The notes beneath the pieces were generated by a model. That model did no database searches, was not told the DNA's origin, and saw only the letters and a program-made list of their open reading frames with translations. From the NCBI GenBank assembly GCA_029821735.1, contig JALGSU010000025.1:62001-126000 (forward strand): a stretch of 64,000 nucleotides of DNA, read 5' to 3'. The position numbers and the translations under genes are program-made. Each line of letters opens with the position of its first letter. The stretch's first letter is position 1. The stretch comes from Candidatus Zipacnadia bacterium (GTDB taxonomy: Bacteria > Armatimonadota > Zipacnadia > Zipacnadales > UBA5352). This document shows, one piece after another, positions 33,693 through 42,743 of the stretch.

Positions 33693-36600
33693 ATGCGTAT
33701 GACTGTGCTCGCCTTCTGTCTTGGCGCCATCATCTTCGCCTCGCCTGCCGAGGCATACAACCCGGACGACCTGCTCTTCTACGCACCCTTCGACGGTTCA
33801 GCGGTGGCCCAGAAGTCAGGCGGCGAAGCTGGCCCGGTAAGCGACATCAAGGCCGACTTCACGGACGGGCTCATCGGCCAGGCGGCGCTCGTGGGCGGTG
33901 AGCATCCACGCGTGGTCTATCAGTCGGCGGGCAATATCGACTGGATGCAGGGGACGATCGCCTGCATGGTGATGCCTGTGGACTGGTCCTGCCCCGATGA
34001 CCCCGGCGGCATGATCGTGCAGACTCGCAACGGCAAGGACAACGCGAACTTCTACCTCGGCACGCTCACGAGCAAGAGCTGGGGAACAAACTTCCAGGTC
34101 TACTTCGTGTACCCGGGCGTGGCTGCTCCGATGGCGGGCGCAATGCCGGACTGGCCCGCCGGGCAGCGCCGCCACCTCGTCGCCACCTGGAAGCCCGGTG
34201 AGCTGGCGATCTACCTCGATGGCGAATTGCTGAGCAGCACCAACGACTTCGCGCCTCAGCCGGTCGACGCGGCCAGCTTCTCGATTGGTCCGCATCGTCC
34301 GCACAATCCCGACGCTCCCGCACGCGTCAGCGCCGTCGACGAGTTCATGGTCTTCCGCAACGCGATGAATGCGGGGCAGGTGCGCGCGCTCACCCAGACA
34401 GTTCTCGGGCGCGCGGAGCGCCGCTCTCAGCCGCTGCTGCAGGTGGGCAAGTGCGCGACGCCGCCTGCCATCGATGGCGTGCTCGATGACACCGGCTGGC
34501 CGAGCGCCTCGGGCTTCACAGGCATGAGCAACATCTTCCACCAACGCCTGTCGGACCTGCCGACGACGGTCCGTTTGTGCTATGACTCCGACGCGCTCTA
34601 CATCGCATACGACTGCACGCTTCCTGAGGGCGCGGCGCCGGTGGGCAGTGTCGGCGATCGCGATACCGGCTCGCCGTGGCACGAGGACTCCGCCGAAATC
34701 TTCCTCGCTCCGGACCCGGCGCGCCCGGAAGACCATTACCAGCTTGTGACCAACAGCTCGGGGCTGATCTTTGATCTGCACTCGGGGCAGAAGAGCTGGA
34801 ATGGCGACTGGCGTGTCGCCTCGGCCGCGACCGAGGGGCACTATTACGTGGAGGTCGCGATTCCGTTCGCCTCACTTGGTGCGGCGACGCCCCAGCCCGG
34901 CGAACGCTGGCGCGCGAACTTCTGTCGCGATGTGGCGACACCCGCCAAGGCCTACGAGTCATGGGCGGACGTGGGCCAGACCTACAAGGCCCCGGAACTC
35001 TTCGGCTGGCTGCAGTTCGCGGGCGACGGGCTGACCGCAGCGGTGACTGATCTGGGCCATCCTGACTTCGGCCGCGTCGATGTCGCGGCGACGCTGAGCA
35101 ACCCCGGCGCCGAGGCGGCGACCGTGCAGCTCGAGGCTCGCCTGCTGATGCCCGGCACCACGCTGACCGAGCGTGGCGAGGAGTGGGGCGTGACTGTGCA
35201 GGGGAAGATGGTCTCCGAACGCCGCGAGGTGACCGTGCCTGCGGGCGGCACGGAGACTGTTCGTCTGCAGCGCGACTTCCTCGACGCTGACCTGCGTCTG
35301 CTGCAGTTGACCGCCCTGGTCGGCGATACCGAGCTGTATCGTCACGAGTTGCCCGTTCACCTCGAACCGCCCGTAGCTTTGAGCGTCGAGGACGTGCCGA
35401 GCCTGCAGAACCTGCGGCTGCTGGTGTTCACGGGTGGCCTGCGGGATGTCAATCGGGCGGAGGCAGTTGCCAGCGTCACCGCGCTCAGCGCTGCCGGTGC
35501 GCAGATGGGGGAGACCGTGGCGCTGCCACTTCCCGAGATCGAGGCGATGGCATGGCTCGACTACGCTGACTGGCCGGCGGGCGAGTATATCATCTCCGTC
35601 GCGGTGGCCGAGGGCGGCCCCGTGTTGCAGGAGGCCAGTGTCGCCTTCACCCGAGCCGAGCGCCCCGCCTGGTTCGGCAATGACATAGGCACCGCGCGCG
35701 TCGTCATCCCGCCCTTCACGCCTATGCGCTACCCGGATGTTCGCTCGCTCGAATGCTGGGGGCGGCGCATGAGTTTCGCGGACGGCATGCTGCCCTCAGT
35801 CATGACCAGCTCGGCCGAGGAGCTCCTGGCCGGGCCGATGGAGATAGTGCTCGATGGTGTGGCAGTGCGCGCCGCCGCCGGGCCGGTCTTCGCCGAGAAA
35901 GCCGACGACCGCGCCGAGTTTACGGTGACCGGGCAGGCAGGCGGTGCCACTTTCCGCGCCGACTGCTGGCAGGAGTACGATGGGTTCACCTGGGTCACGC
36001 TCACGTGCCCGGAGCCGCCGGGGGGCGAGGTGCAGTCGCTCACGCTCGAGATCCCGCTCGCGCCTGAGCATGCGCAGATGATCCACGGCACGACCAACCA
36101 GCGGCGCGGCGGCATCAATGAGTTCATAGGCGACGAGCCTCTGCGCTATCCCTTCGTGCCCATGATGTGGGTCGGCAGCAACGACCGAGGCCTGTGCTGG
36201 TTCGCGGAGTCTGAGCAGGGCTGGGCGCCGCTTGACGCGTCCGACGCCATCGAGATCGTGCCCTCGGACGATGCGGTGACCTTGCGCTGCCGGATCATCG
36301 CCGAGCCTACGCGCCTGGCTGAGGACTGGTCGGTGAGCTTCGGCCTCATCGCCACACCGGTCAAGCCGCTGCCGCAGGGCTGGACGACGCTCAACTACGG
36401 CGTGCTGCCGGCATCGCGCCGCACGATCCAGTGGGAGCCGCTTGGCCTCAAGCAGGACCTCGGCACCATCTGGAACAACAGCTTCGCCGAGCACCTGACC
36501 GATCCGTTCCACCCCAAGCCCGAACTGGCGCGCGTCGTCGCGGAGGCCCGTGAACTGGGCGTTTCGCCCTTCGCATACATCGCTCCGAACGTGCATACCA

Positions 36601-37568
36601 TGCAGTATCCTGAACCCGCGCGCTATCTGCCCGAGTGGCGCGTCGATCCCGTCCATGAGTTCTACGAGTGGCCAGGCGAGACGTACACGGTCCTGTGTGC
36701 GCGATCAAGCTGGCAGGATTACCTGCTGGCAGGCTACCGCTATCTGGTCGATGGCTTTGATCTCGACGGCATCTATCACGACGGCGGCGGGCCCTCGCTG
36801 TGCCAGAATGAGTTGCACGGCTGCGGCTGGCAGGATGCGACGGGTGAGCGGCATCGTGTGCGCAACATCCGCGCCTGCCGACAGTTCCACAAGCGCACGG
36901 CGACGATGCTGGCCCACGATCTGGGCATCGAGAACTACGTGGTCTTCGAGCACACGTCAGACGTCACGTGGCTGCCGACGCAGACCTTCCTGACCCACCA
37001 TTTCGACGGCGAGCAGTATAAGGGTCAGAAGAGAGCCAAGGTGCCCTACACGGAGATACTGAGTTTGCAGGAGATTCGCCCGGAGTACGTCTCGACACAG
37101 TGGGGTATTCCGCAGGTGTTCCTGAACATCGGCGACCGTGCGACCGAGGAGGGGCGGCTCGATAGCGAGACCTTCCTCGCGTATCTGCTCCCACATGGGA
37201 TCCCGTTCTACCCGCGTTACTGCCACGAGGCGACGGCGATCGGCATCTACTCGATGTGGCGCGACTTCGGTGCGCGCGAGGCCGAGTTCATCCCATACTG
37301 GCGTGGGCTGCCTGGCCTGACATCGCAGGCCGATCCGGAGCAGGTGCAGGTGAGCATCTATCGCGCTGAGGGGCGGGTGCTGGTGGTGGCGGGCAACGTG
37401 AGTGACCAGCCGCTGCAGGTGGCGATGACTGTCGACCGCGTGGTGGCCGGCGTGCCTGCGGATGCGACAGTGCGCCAGACCTTCCCCGAGCGCAAGGCCG
37501 CCCTGGTGGGCGACACGCTCTCGGTTCAGATTCCGGCGCACTCATTCGCGCTCGTCTGGGTGCAGTAG
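33693..37568 (+). CDS. Giant secreted LamG plus CBM9-like plus DUF6067-type glycoside hydrolase
   Basis: A 1291-residue exported protein; ATG 33693 follows CGGGAG (7-base spacing), and the signal peptide ends 'SPAEA'. Modules in order: LamG ~25-230 ('GTIACMVMPVDWSC', 'RRHLVATWKPGELAIYLDGEL'); CBM9-like ~250-440 ('ATPPAIDGVLDDTGW', 'YYVEVAIPFASLGA'); Ig-like strands ~450-650; and a DUF6067-type catalytic region ~670-1210 ('DGFTWVTLTCPEP', 'GLCWFAESEQGW', 'FGLIATPVKPLPQGW', 'DLDGIYHDGGGP'). A C-terminal all-beta domain ends in 'SFALVWVQ'. It shares the LamG and DUF6067 halves with the 6975-9914 gene but adds the CBM9-like module. Its stop lies only 3 bases from that of the convergent SGNH gene. 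Confidence 0.8.
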   Translation: MRMTVLAFCLGAIIFASPAEAYNPDDLLFYAPFDGSAVAQKSGGEAGPVSDIKADFTDGLIGQAALVGGEHPRVVYQSAGNIDWMQGTIACMVMPVDWSCPDDPGGMIVQTRNGKDNANFYLGTLTSKSWGTNFQVYFVYPGVAAPMAGAMPDWPAGQRRHLVATWKPGELAIYLDGELLSSTNDFAPQPVDAASFSIGPHRPHNPDAPARVSAVDEFMVFRNAMNAGQVRALTQTVLGRAERRSQPLLQVGKCATPPAIDGVLDDTGWPSASGFTGMSNIFHQRLSDLPTTVRLCYDSDALYIAYDCTLPEGAAPVGSVGDRDTGSPWHEDSAEIFLAPDPARPEDHYQLVTNSSGLIFDLHSGQKSWNGDWRVASAATEGHYYVEVAIPFASLGAATPQPGERWRANFCRDVATPAKAYESWADVGQTYKAPELFGWLQFAGDGLTAAVTDLGHPDFGRVDVAATLSNPGAEAATVQLEARLLMPGTTLTERGEEWGVTVQGKMVSERREVTVPAGGTETVRLQRDFLDADLRLLQLTALVGDTELYRHELPVHLEPPVALSVEDVPSLQNLRLLVFTGGLRDVNRAEAVASVTALSAAGAQMGETVALPLPEIEAMAWLDYADWPAGEYIISVAVAEGGPVLQEASVAFTRAERPAWFGNDIGTARVVIPPFTPMRYPDVRSLECWGRRMSFADGMLPSVMTSSAEELLAGPMEIVLDGVAVRAAAGPVFAEKADDRAEFTVTGQAGGATFRADCWQEYDGFTWVTLTCPEPPGGEVQSLTLEIPLAPEHAQMIHGTTNQRRGGINEFIGDEPLRYPFVPMMWVGSNDRGLCWFAESEQGWAPLDASDAIEIVPSDDAVTLRCRIIAEPTRLAEDWSVSFGLIATPVKPLPQGWTTLNYGVLPASRRTIQWEPLGLKQDLGTIWNNSFAEHLTDPFHPKPELARVVAEARELGVSPFAYIAPNVHTMQYPEPARYLPEWRVDPVHEFYEWPGETYTVLCARSSWQDYLLAGYRYLVDGFDLDGIYHDGGGPSLCQNELHGCGWQDATGERHRVRNIRACRQFHKRTATMLAHDLGIENYVVFEHTSDVTWLPTQTFLTHHFDGEQYKGQKRAKVPYTEILSLQEIRPEYVSTQWGIPQVFLNIGDRATEEGRLDSETFLAYLLPHGIPFYPRYCHEATAIGIYSMWRDFGAREAEFIPYWRGLPGLTSQADPEQVQVSIYRAEGRVLVVAGNVSDQPLQVAMTVDRVVAGVPADATVRQTFPERKAALVGDTLSVQIPAHSFALVWVQ

Positions 37569-37571
37569 GAC

Positions 37572-38597
37572 TCAGCCGCGCTTTATGCCGTTGACCAGCG
37601 GCTGGAGTCGCCGGGCGATGTTCTCGCCCATCTGGATCATGCCATCGTCGGCCGGGTGTAGGATGTCGGTGGTGTGGCCGCCGATGTCCACCAGCATCTC
37701 CGGGCCCTCGAGCAGGCTGACGTTCGGATGCTCGCAGGCGTACACGGCCTGGCGAAGAATCTCGCGGAAGATGCAGACCTTGTCGGCGTCAGCCGAGGGC
37801 CGATCCAGGAAGTCGTTGTAGTATGGGTAGATCGTGATGCACGCGACCGGCCGGCTGTGATCGGCGCCGGCCACGGTGTTGACCATGTAGTTGACCCGGC
37901 GCTCGAACTCCTCGGGCTCGAAGCCTCCGACCATGTTCACCGACAGCGCGAGCGTGGCGATCTGCCAGTCGTCGCGCGCGGCGATGTAGTCTGCCATCTC
38001 CGTCTCGGCGTGGCATGAGCCGCCGAGGCCCAGGTTAATGAGGTCCGCGCCGATGCGCCGCGCGGTCTGTGCCGCGTAGGTCAGATGTGGCCACGACGCT
38101 GCGCCCCCGTGTGTGATGCTCGTCCCGTAGGCGAGATAGCGCAGCCACGGCACCTCGTCAGCCGTCGGCGGGCGCAGGCCCTCGCCATCGACGTCGTGCA
38201 CGCACACCTGCGCGCCTCGCATCATCAGGCGGCACACTCGCGGCGAGAACGGGTGCCCGACGCCCTCGAGCGTCGGCAGCAACTGCGTGAACTTCTCCGG
38301 CATCGCGATCTCGAAGGTCGTCGGCTCAGTTCCCACAGTGAAGCACCCGCCGTTGCGGTACAGGCCGAAGAACGGCGTGATCTGCACTTCGCCGTCGACG
38401 CCGCTGAGGGTCACGCGGGCCTTCCCGTCGTCAGTCACGAACCTGATCTCGGCGCACGCGGGTGCCAGCACACGCGTCTGTGCGCCCGGGTTCAGGTGCG
38501 GTCGCAGACTCTCCGGCACGCGCTGGGTCAGCACGCCTCCGTTGGGACCTTCAGAGATCTCCGCTGTGTTGTGCAGTTCGATGTTGCCATGAACCAT
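37572..38597 (-). CDS. SGNH/GDSL-family hydrolase (probable carbohydrate esterase)
   Basis: A 341-residue protein with an N-terminal beta domain (~1-145) and a C-terminal SGNH fold. The nucleophile block is 'YLAYGTSITHGG' (GTS, Ser), followed by 'INLGLGGSCHAE' (Gly block), 'LALSVNM' (Asn block) and 'DILHPADDGM' (Asp-x-x-His block). This layout matches the SGNH_hydro_3-type/CE2-like esterases that remove acetyl groups from polysaccharides. No signal peptide is seen, so it would act on imported material. It is followed 64 bases upstream on the same strand by the sugar ABC permease, which suggests one operon for importing and deacetylating oligosaccharides. Confidence 0.82.
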   Translation of the reverse strand: MVHGNIELHNTAEISEGPNGGVLTQRVPESLRPHLNPGAQTRVLAPACAEIRFVTDDGKARVTLSGVDGEVQITPFFGLYRNGGCFTVGTEPTTFEIAMPEKFTQLLPTLEGVGHPFSPRVCRLMMRGAQVCVHDVDGEGLRPPTADEVPWLRYLAYGTSITHGGAASWPHLTYAAQTARRIGADLINLGLGGSCHAETEMADYIAARDDWQIATLALSVNMVGGFEPEEFERRVNYMVNTVAGADHSRPVACITIYPYYNDFLDRPSADADKVCIFREILRQAVYACEHPNVSLLEGPEMLVDIGGHTTDILHPADDGMIQMGENIARRLQPLVNGIKRG

Positions 38598-38661
38598 TGC
38601 CTGCCATCCCTTTCTACTTGACCATCTTGGTCGCGTCTCTGAGTCGCAGCTGCGCGCCGCC

Positions 38662-39447
38662 CTACTTGATAGCTCCCGCGGTCAGCCCGCGGACCAGATG
38701 TTTCTCCACGCTCAGGAACAACAGCACCACCGGAATGATCGCCATCAGCGCCGCTGCCATTAGCAGATGCCAGTCGGCGCCGTACTGCCCGATGAAGCTC
38801 GGGATCGCCACGGTCAGCGTGCGGAACTCGTCGCTGGGCACGAAGGTTAACGCGAACACGAATTCGTTCCACGCGGTGATGAACCCGAAGATGATGGTGG
38901 TCACAAGTCCCGGCTTGCAGATGGGCAGGAGCACTACCTCTTTGGGCACGGTCGAGAAGTAGCCGGTCAGCAACCAGATGCTGAACGCCAACCTGCACGC
39001 GGCGTCGGTGAGAATCAACGCGATGTAGCAGCGCGCCCCCTCGAGCAGTCCGTAGCTGGTGAACTGAGAGAAGAGCGCGATGATCAGCACGATGGGCGAG
39101 AACATCTGGGTGGTCAGTATTGCGAAGAGCACTGCGCGTCTGCCGGGAAAGCGCAGTCGCCCGAGGGCGTACGCCGCCGGTACCGCGCACACCAGCATCA
39201 GCGCAGTCGCGCCAACCGCGACGATCACGCTGTTGAGGAAGAACCGTGCGAGCGGCATCGCCCGGAAGACCTCGACGAAGTTGCCCGGCTGCGGGTCTTT
39301 GGGCAGCAGCGTGAAGTCCCGGGAGACGATCTCCTCGGGGCCCTTGAGTGCCCCTGAAATCATCAGCACATAGGGAAGCAGAATGATCACGATGATCGGC
39401 GCCATGCCCGCCAGTAGCACTGCTTTCTGGCCGCGGGAGGAGATCAC
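38662..39447 (-). CDS. Carbohydrate ABC transporter permease (MalG-type) with EAA loop missing
   Basis: A 261-residue, six-TM permease of the CUT1 family ('LPYVLMISGALKGPEEI', 'FLNSVIVAVGATALMLVCAVPAAYALGRLRF', 'IIFGFITAWNEFVFAL'). Family members have 'PxELEEAAxIDGAsxxxxFxxIxLPLxKPGL' after the fourth helix. Here the sequence passes directly from 'STVPKEV' to 'VLLPICKPGLV' (around 38930), so the ~18-residue EAA loop that contacts the ATPase is absent although the frame is intact. Total length is correspondingly short. The GTG start overlaps the stop of the upstream permease by 4 bases (39444-39447). Without the loop the protein should not couple to an ATPase unless this is an assembly deletion. 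Confidence 0.78.
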   Translation of the reverse strand: MISSRGQKAVLLAGMAPIIVIILLPYVLMISGALKGPEEIVSRDFTLLPKDPQPGNFVEVFRAMPLARFFLNSVIVAVGATALMLVCAVPAAYALGRLRFPGRRAVLFAILTTQMFSPIVLIIALFSQFTSYGLLEGARCYIALILTDAACRLAFSIWLLTGYFSTVPKEVVLLPICKPGLVTTIIFGFITAWNEFVFALTFVPSDEFRTLTVAIPSFIGQYGADWHLLMAAALMAIIPVVLLFLSVEKHLVRGLTAGAIK

Positions 39448-40285
39448 ATCTTCTCGACCTCCTCGCGCCCGTAGAGCATCGTGTAGGCCACCGCGAATAT
39501 CAGCAGGAACAGGAAGGTGAGGATGGCCATCGCGTAGCCCTGGCCGAACTCGCGATCGTGGATCGCCATCTTGTAGAGGTAGGTCACGATGATGTGCGTC
39601 TGATTGGCGGGTCCGCCCTCAGTCAGTGTCCAGATGATCGGGAACGAGTTGAACACGTAGATCACGTTGAGCACAACCGCGACCAGCAGCACCGGCCGCA
39701 GCAGCGGCAGCGTGACCATCCGGAAGCGCTGCCACACGCCAGCCCCGTCGATCATCGCCGCCTCATGCAGTTCGTCGGGGATGGCCTGAAGCCCCGCAAG
39801 CAGCACCGTCGACGTGAAAGGCCGGGGCGCGCCAGCCACGCCGGTGGCACGTCCATGATCCCCCATGTCTGCAGCATCGCGTTGATCGGCCCCTGGGTAG
39901 GGTGCAGCAGCCACGTGAAGATGGCGGCGGTGATGACGACCGAGGTCGCCCATGGCAGCAGCACGATCGAGCGCAGGATGCGTCGACCGGGCAGGTGCTC
40001 GTTCAGCGCCAGTGCTACGAACATGGAGATCAGCAGCGTGACCAGCACCACGACGACCGTCCACAGCAGTGTCTGGGGGATAATGTCACCGCGGAAGACC
40101 TCGTTGTCCCACAGGTCCCGGAAGTTCTGCAGCGTACCGAAGGCCTCTGGCTGGCCCTTGAGATTCACGGTGCACAGCGAGGAATATATCGTCTGCAGGA
40201 TGGGGTAGAAAACCACGCCCGCGAGCAGTATGGCGCTCGGAGCGAGGCACGCGGCGGCCAGCAGTGAGTTGCGTCGTTGCCTCAT
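39444..40285 (-). CDS. Carbohydrate ABC transporter permease (MalF-type), frame broken near 39825
   Basis: A composite of two frames. The 5' part (40285 to ~39830) has 'LLAAACLAPSAILLAGVVFYPILQTIYSSL' and 'LLPWATSVVITAAIFTWLL', ending at 'VPPAWLARP'. The 3' part begins in another frame at about 39825 with 'FTSTVLLAGLQAIPDELHEAAMIDGAGVWQRF', including an intact EAA motif, and runs to the stop at 39444. In family members ~15 residues lie between these points ('xxALPxxIxxxVWxGxP'), so the break looks like a deletion of 3n+1 bases. It partners the MalG-type permease and the binding lipoprotein. As read it would give a truncated, inactive product. Confidence 0.78.
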
Positions 40286-40346
40286 CGCTTCGTCTCTACT
40301 GTAGCGTTCTCCGTGGGCGCTCCTGCGTTGCCCTGAGCTATTCGGC

Positions 40347-41630
40347 CTATCTCCCGGTATCCGCCAGCACCGCGTTGACCCGTTCGGCTGCGGCGTTGAG
40401 CGCTTCCTCCGGGCTCTTGCTTTGCAGTTGCGCCTCCTCCATGGCCAACCTGACCTCGTCGCTGATGGTGCCCCAGCGCGGGTGCAGGGGCACGAATCGC
40501 CCGCTGGGAAGCAGGCTCATCAGCAGGCTCCACTGCTCGCTGTCGGTGATGTAATCGCTCTCGGCAACTTCCTTGAGCTCGGGCAGCATCCCGAAGGTCT
40601 CAGCCCATTCCAGCCGCAGCTTCGGGTCATAGAAGAACTCGATGAACTTCCACGCCGCCTCTTTGTCCTGGCAGCTCTTGAACATGATGAGGTTGTCGGT
40701 GACCGCCATCGTCACCTGTTCCTTCTGCGCGGGGATTGGCGCCAGCTCGTATTCGAGGTTCGGCACGTCTTTCTCCAGCATCCCCCAGAACCACGGGCCG
40801 GTGATGAACATAGCCAGCCGCCCGCCCTTGAACAACTCCTGGAGGTCCTCGCGGTCATAGGCGGTGGTGTCGGGCTCGGTGACCTTTTCCTTGTGGATCA
40901 AGTCCACCATGAACTGCAGCGCCTCGACGCCCTCGGGAGAGTTGAAGCTCGCCTTCAAGTGATCCTCGCTGAGGACAGTGCCGCCGTTGGCCCACAGGAA
41001 GTAGTAGAAGTAGATATCGGTCTCAGTCTTCGCGCCCTGAATGCCGAAGCCGTAGACACCGTTGTCGGGGTCTGAGCATACGCGCGCGGCTTCGAGCAAC
41101 TCCTGCCAGGTCGATGGCACTTCGGCGCCGACCTCGTGCAACAGCGCGGTGTTGCAGTAAAGCGCACGCGTTGACACGGCAATGGGCAGACCATAGAGTT
41201 TGCCGTCGTAGGAAGCCCCCCGGAGGGTTTTGGGGACGAATCGTTCGCGCATCTCGTCGCTGACGAAATCATCCAGAGGGTGCACGACGTCCAGGTTCAC
41301 GAGTTCCGGCAGCCACTTGGTTGCGATGTTGGCCAGGTCTGGTGCGTTCTCAGCGCTGATAAGCGTCGAGAGCTTCGACTGACCGGCGTCCCAGTCGATG
41401 ACCTCGACTCGCAGATCGATGTCGGGGTTGGCCTGCTCGAACTGCGTCTCGAGCTTGTTCATAAATGGCCGCGTGTTGGTGTCATACTCCATGGCGAGGA
41501 AGCGCACTTCGGTCTTCTCACCGGCCGGCTGGCCGCCAGCGGCGGGGTCGCCCGGCACGTCGGTCTCTGACCTGCACCCGATCATGGCTACCAGCAACGC
41601 CAGCGCGACGATTCCGAGCACGCGTTTCAT
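40347..41630 (-). CDS. Carbohydrate ABC transporter substrate-binding lipoprotein (family 1)
   Basis: A 427-residue exported lipoprotein. ATG 41630 is chosen: GGAGAGG lies 9 bases upstream and the next residues form a signal with lipobox 'AMIGC'. The frame stays open to 42773 only as an antisense artefact. The mature protein has the CUT1 binding-protein pattern 'FEQANPDIDLRVEVIDWD', 'APDLANIATKWLPELV', 'YGLPIAVSTRALYCNTALL', 'GRLAMFITGPWFWGML' and 'AAWKFIEFFYDP'. It heads the transporter unit with the two permeases. No ATPase follows, so a shared MsmX/UgpC-type ATPase elsewhere is expected. Confidence 0.9.
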   Translation of the reverse strand: MKRVLGIVALALLVAMIGCRSETDVPGDPAAGGQPAGEKTEVRFLAMEYDTNTRPFMNKLETQFEQANPDIDLRVEVIDWDAGQSKLSTLISAENAPDLANIATKWLPELVNLDVVHPLDDFVSDEMRERFVPKTLRGASYDGKLYGLPIAVSTRALYCNTALLHEVGAEVPSTWQELLEAARVCSDPDNGVYGFGIQGAKTETDIYFYYFLWANGGTVLSEDHLKASFNSPEGVEALQFMVDLIHKEKVTEPDTTAYDREDLQELFKGGRLAMFITGPWFWGMLEKDVPNLEYELAPIPAQKEQVTMAVTDNLIMFKSCQDKEAAWKFIEFFYDPKLRLEWAETFGMLPELKEVAESDYITDSEQWSLLMSLLPSGRFVPLHPRWGTISDEVRLAMEEAQLQSKSPEEALNAAAERVNAVLADTGR

Positions 41631-41849
41631 CGGACGACACCTCTCCACTCGTGTGCTGCTCTCCTGCCCGGTACCCGCGCCGGGTCTGCATATCTGCATT
41701 CCCCACCTCTGCGCAGGTTCCTCCCGGCGCGGAGAAGGAGACACGGTGGTAGTGCGCGAACCTGCCTGCTGCGAGAGACCTGACCGGCCACGGCGGCCCA
41801 GTGTTGCGCCGGGTGTGCCGGCCCGATCAACACATGGGAGGACATACCA

Positions 41850-42608
41850 ATGAGCCCCGACGCCAATAACGTTGGCTATGACGACACACCCATCCTGCCC
41901 GGCACCGACTGGCATGTGCACGATGGTCACCGCCCGCAGCCGCCGGTCGTGACCCCCGGCGAGGTCTGCTGCGACTGCGTACTCGTCGGCCCGCCCACCG
42001 ACGCAGTGGTGCTCTTCGACGGCACCGACCTGTCCGGCTGGATCAGCAAGAAGGACGACGGACCCGCGATGTGGGAGGTCACCGACGGTCACATGCAGGT
42101 CGTCCCCGGGACCGGCCCCATCCAGACGAAGGAGCACTTTGGCGACTGCCAACTCCACCTCGAATTCGCCGCCCCCGAAGTCGTCAAGGGCGATAGCCAG
42201 GGGCGAGGCAACTCCGGCGTATTCCTCATGGGCTTGTATGAGATCCAGGTGCTCGACTGCTTCGACAACCCGACCTATCCCGATGGTACGACCGGTGGCA
42301 TCTACGGCCAGTTCCCGCCGCTGGCCAACGCCTGCCGCAAGCCCGGCGAATGGCAGACGTACGACATCATCTGGGAGGGCCCGCGCTTCGACGGCGACGC
42401 GCTGGTGAAGCCAGCCTTCGTCACCGTGATCCTCAACGGTATCCTGCTGCACCACCACAAGGAGCTGCTGGGCATCACCAACCATAAGGTCCTGACCACC
42501 TACGAGCCGCACCCGGAGGTCGCTCCGCTTGAGCTGCAGGACCACAGTGACCTCGTCCGCTTCCGCAACATCTGGTACCGACCGCTTGCCGAATACGACG
42601 CTGGCTAG
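41850..42608 (+). CDS. 3-keto-disaccharide hydrolase-family protein (DUF1080)
   Basis: A 252-residue protein with no signal peptide. It matches the DUF1080/3-keto-disaccharide hydrolase domain across its length: 'VVLFDGTDLSGWISK', 'WEVTDGHMQVVPGTG', 'CQLHLEFAAP', 'GNSGVFLMGLYEIQVLDCFDNPTYPDG', 'GEWQTYDIIWEGPRFDG' and 'VTVILNGILLHHHKELLG'. Characterised relatives hydrolyse or eliminate 3-keto-glycosides formed by Gfo/Idh/MocA-type oxidoreductases, and others are secreted. The cytoplasmic location here and the presence of such an oxidoreductase at 2149-3138 make a 3-keto route plausible. ATG 41850 follows GGAGG. It is divergent from the ABC lipoprotein gene. Confidence 0.88.
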   Translation: MSPDANNVGYDDTPILPGTDWHVHDGHRPQPPVVTPGEVCCDCVLVGPPTDAVVLFDGTDLSGWISKKDDGPAMWEVTDGHMQVVPGTGPIQTKEHFGDCQLHLEFAAPEVVKGDSQGRGNSGVFLMGLYEIQVLDCFDNPTYPDGTTGGIYGQFPPLANACRKPGEWQTYDIIWEGPRFDGDALVKPAFVTVILNGILLHHHKELLGITNHKVLTTYEPHPEVAPLELQDHSDLVRFRNIWYRPLAEYDAG

Positions 42609-42630
42609 CCAGCGCCTCTGGATACATCCT

Positions 42631-42659
42631 CGGGCCCTGCGCCATCGGCGCGGGGCCCG
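42631..42659 (+). terminator. Strong hairpin after the DUF1080 gene
   Basis: A 13-bp stem (cgggccctgcgcc / ggcgcggggcccg, one G-T pair) with an ATC loop, 22 bases after the stop codon at 42608. It is followed by a short T-containing stretch and separates this gene from the lyase gene. Confidence 0.75.
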
Positions 42660-42743
42660 TTCATGTACGCTCGCAGAGGTCCGCGCGCAGTTATGGTGAA
42701 CCCCTCTCCGGCCATCATCACTGCCCTCTTCCGGAGGCGCGCT

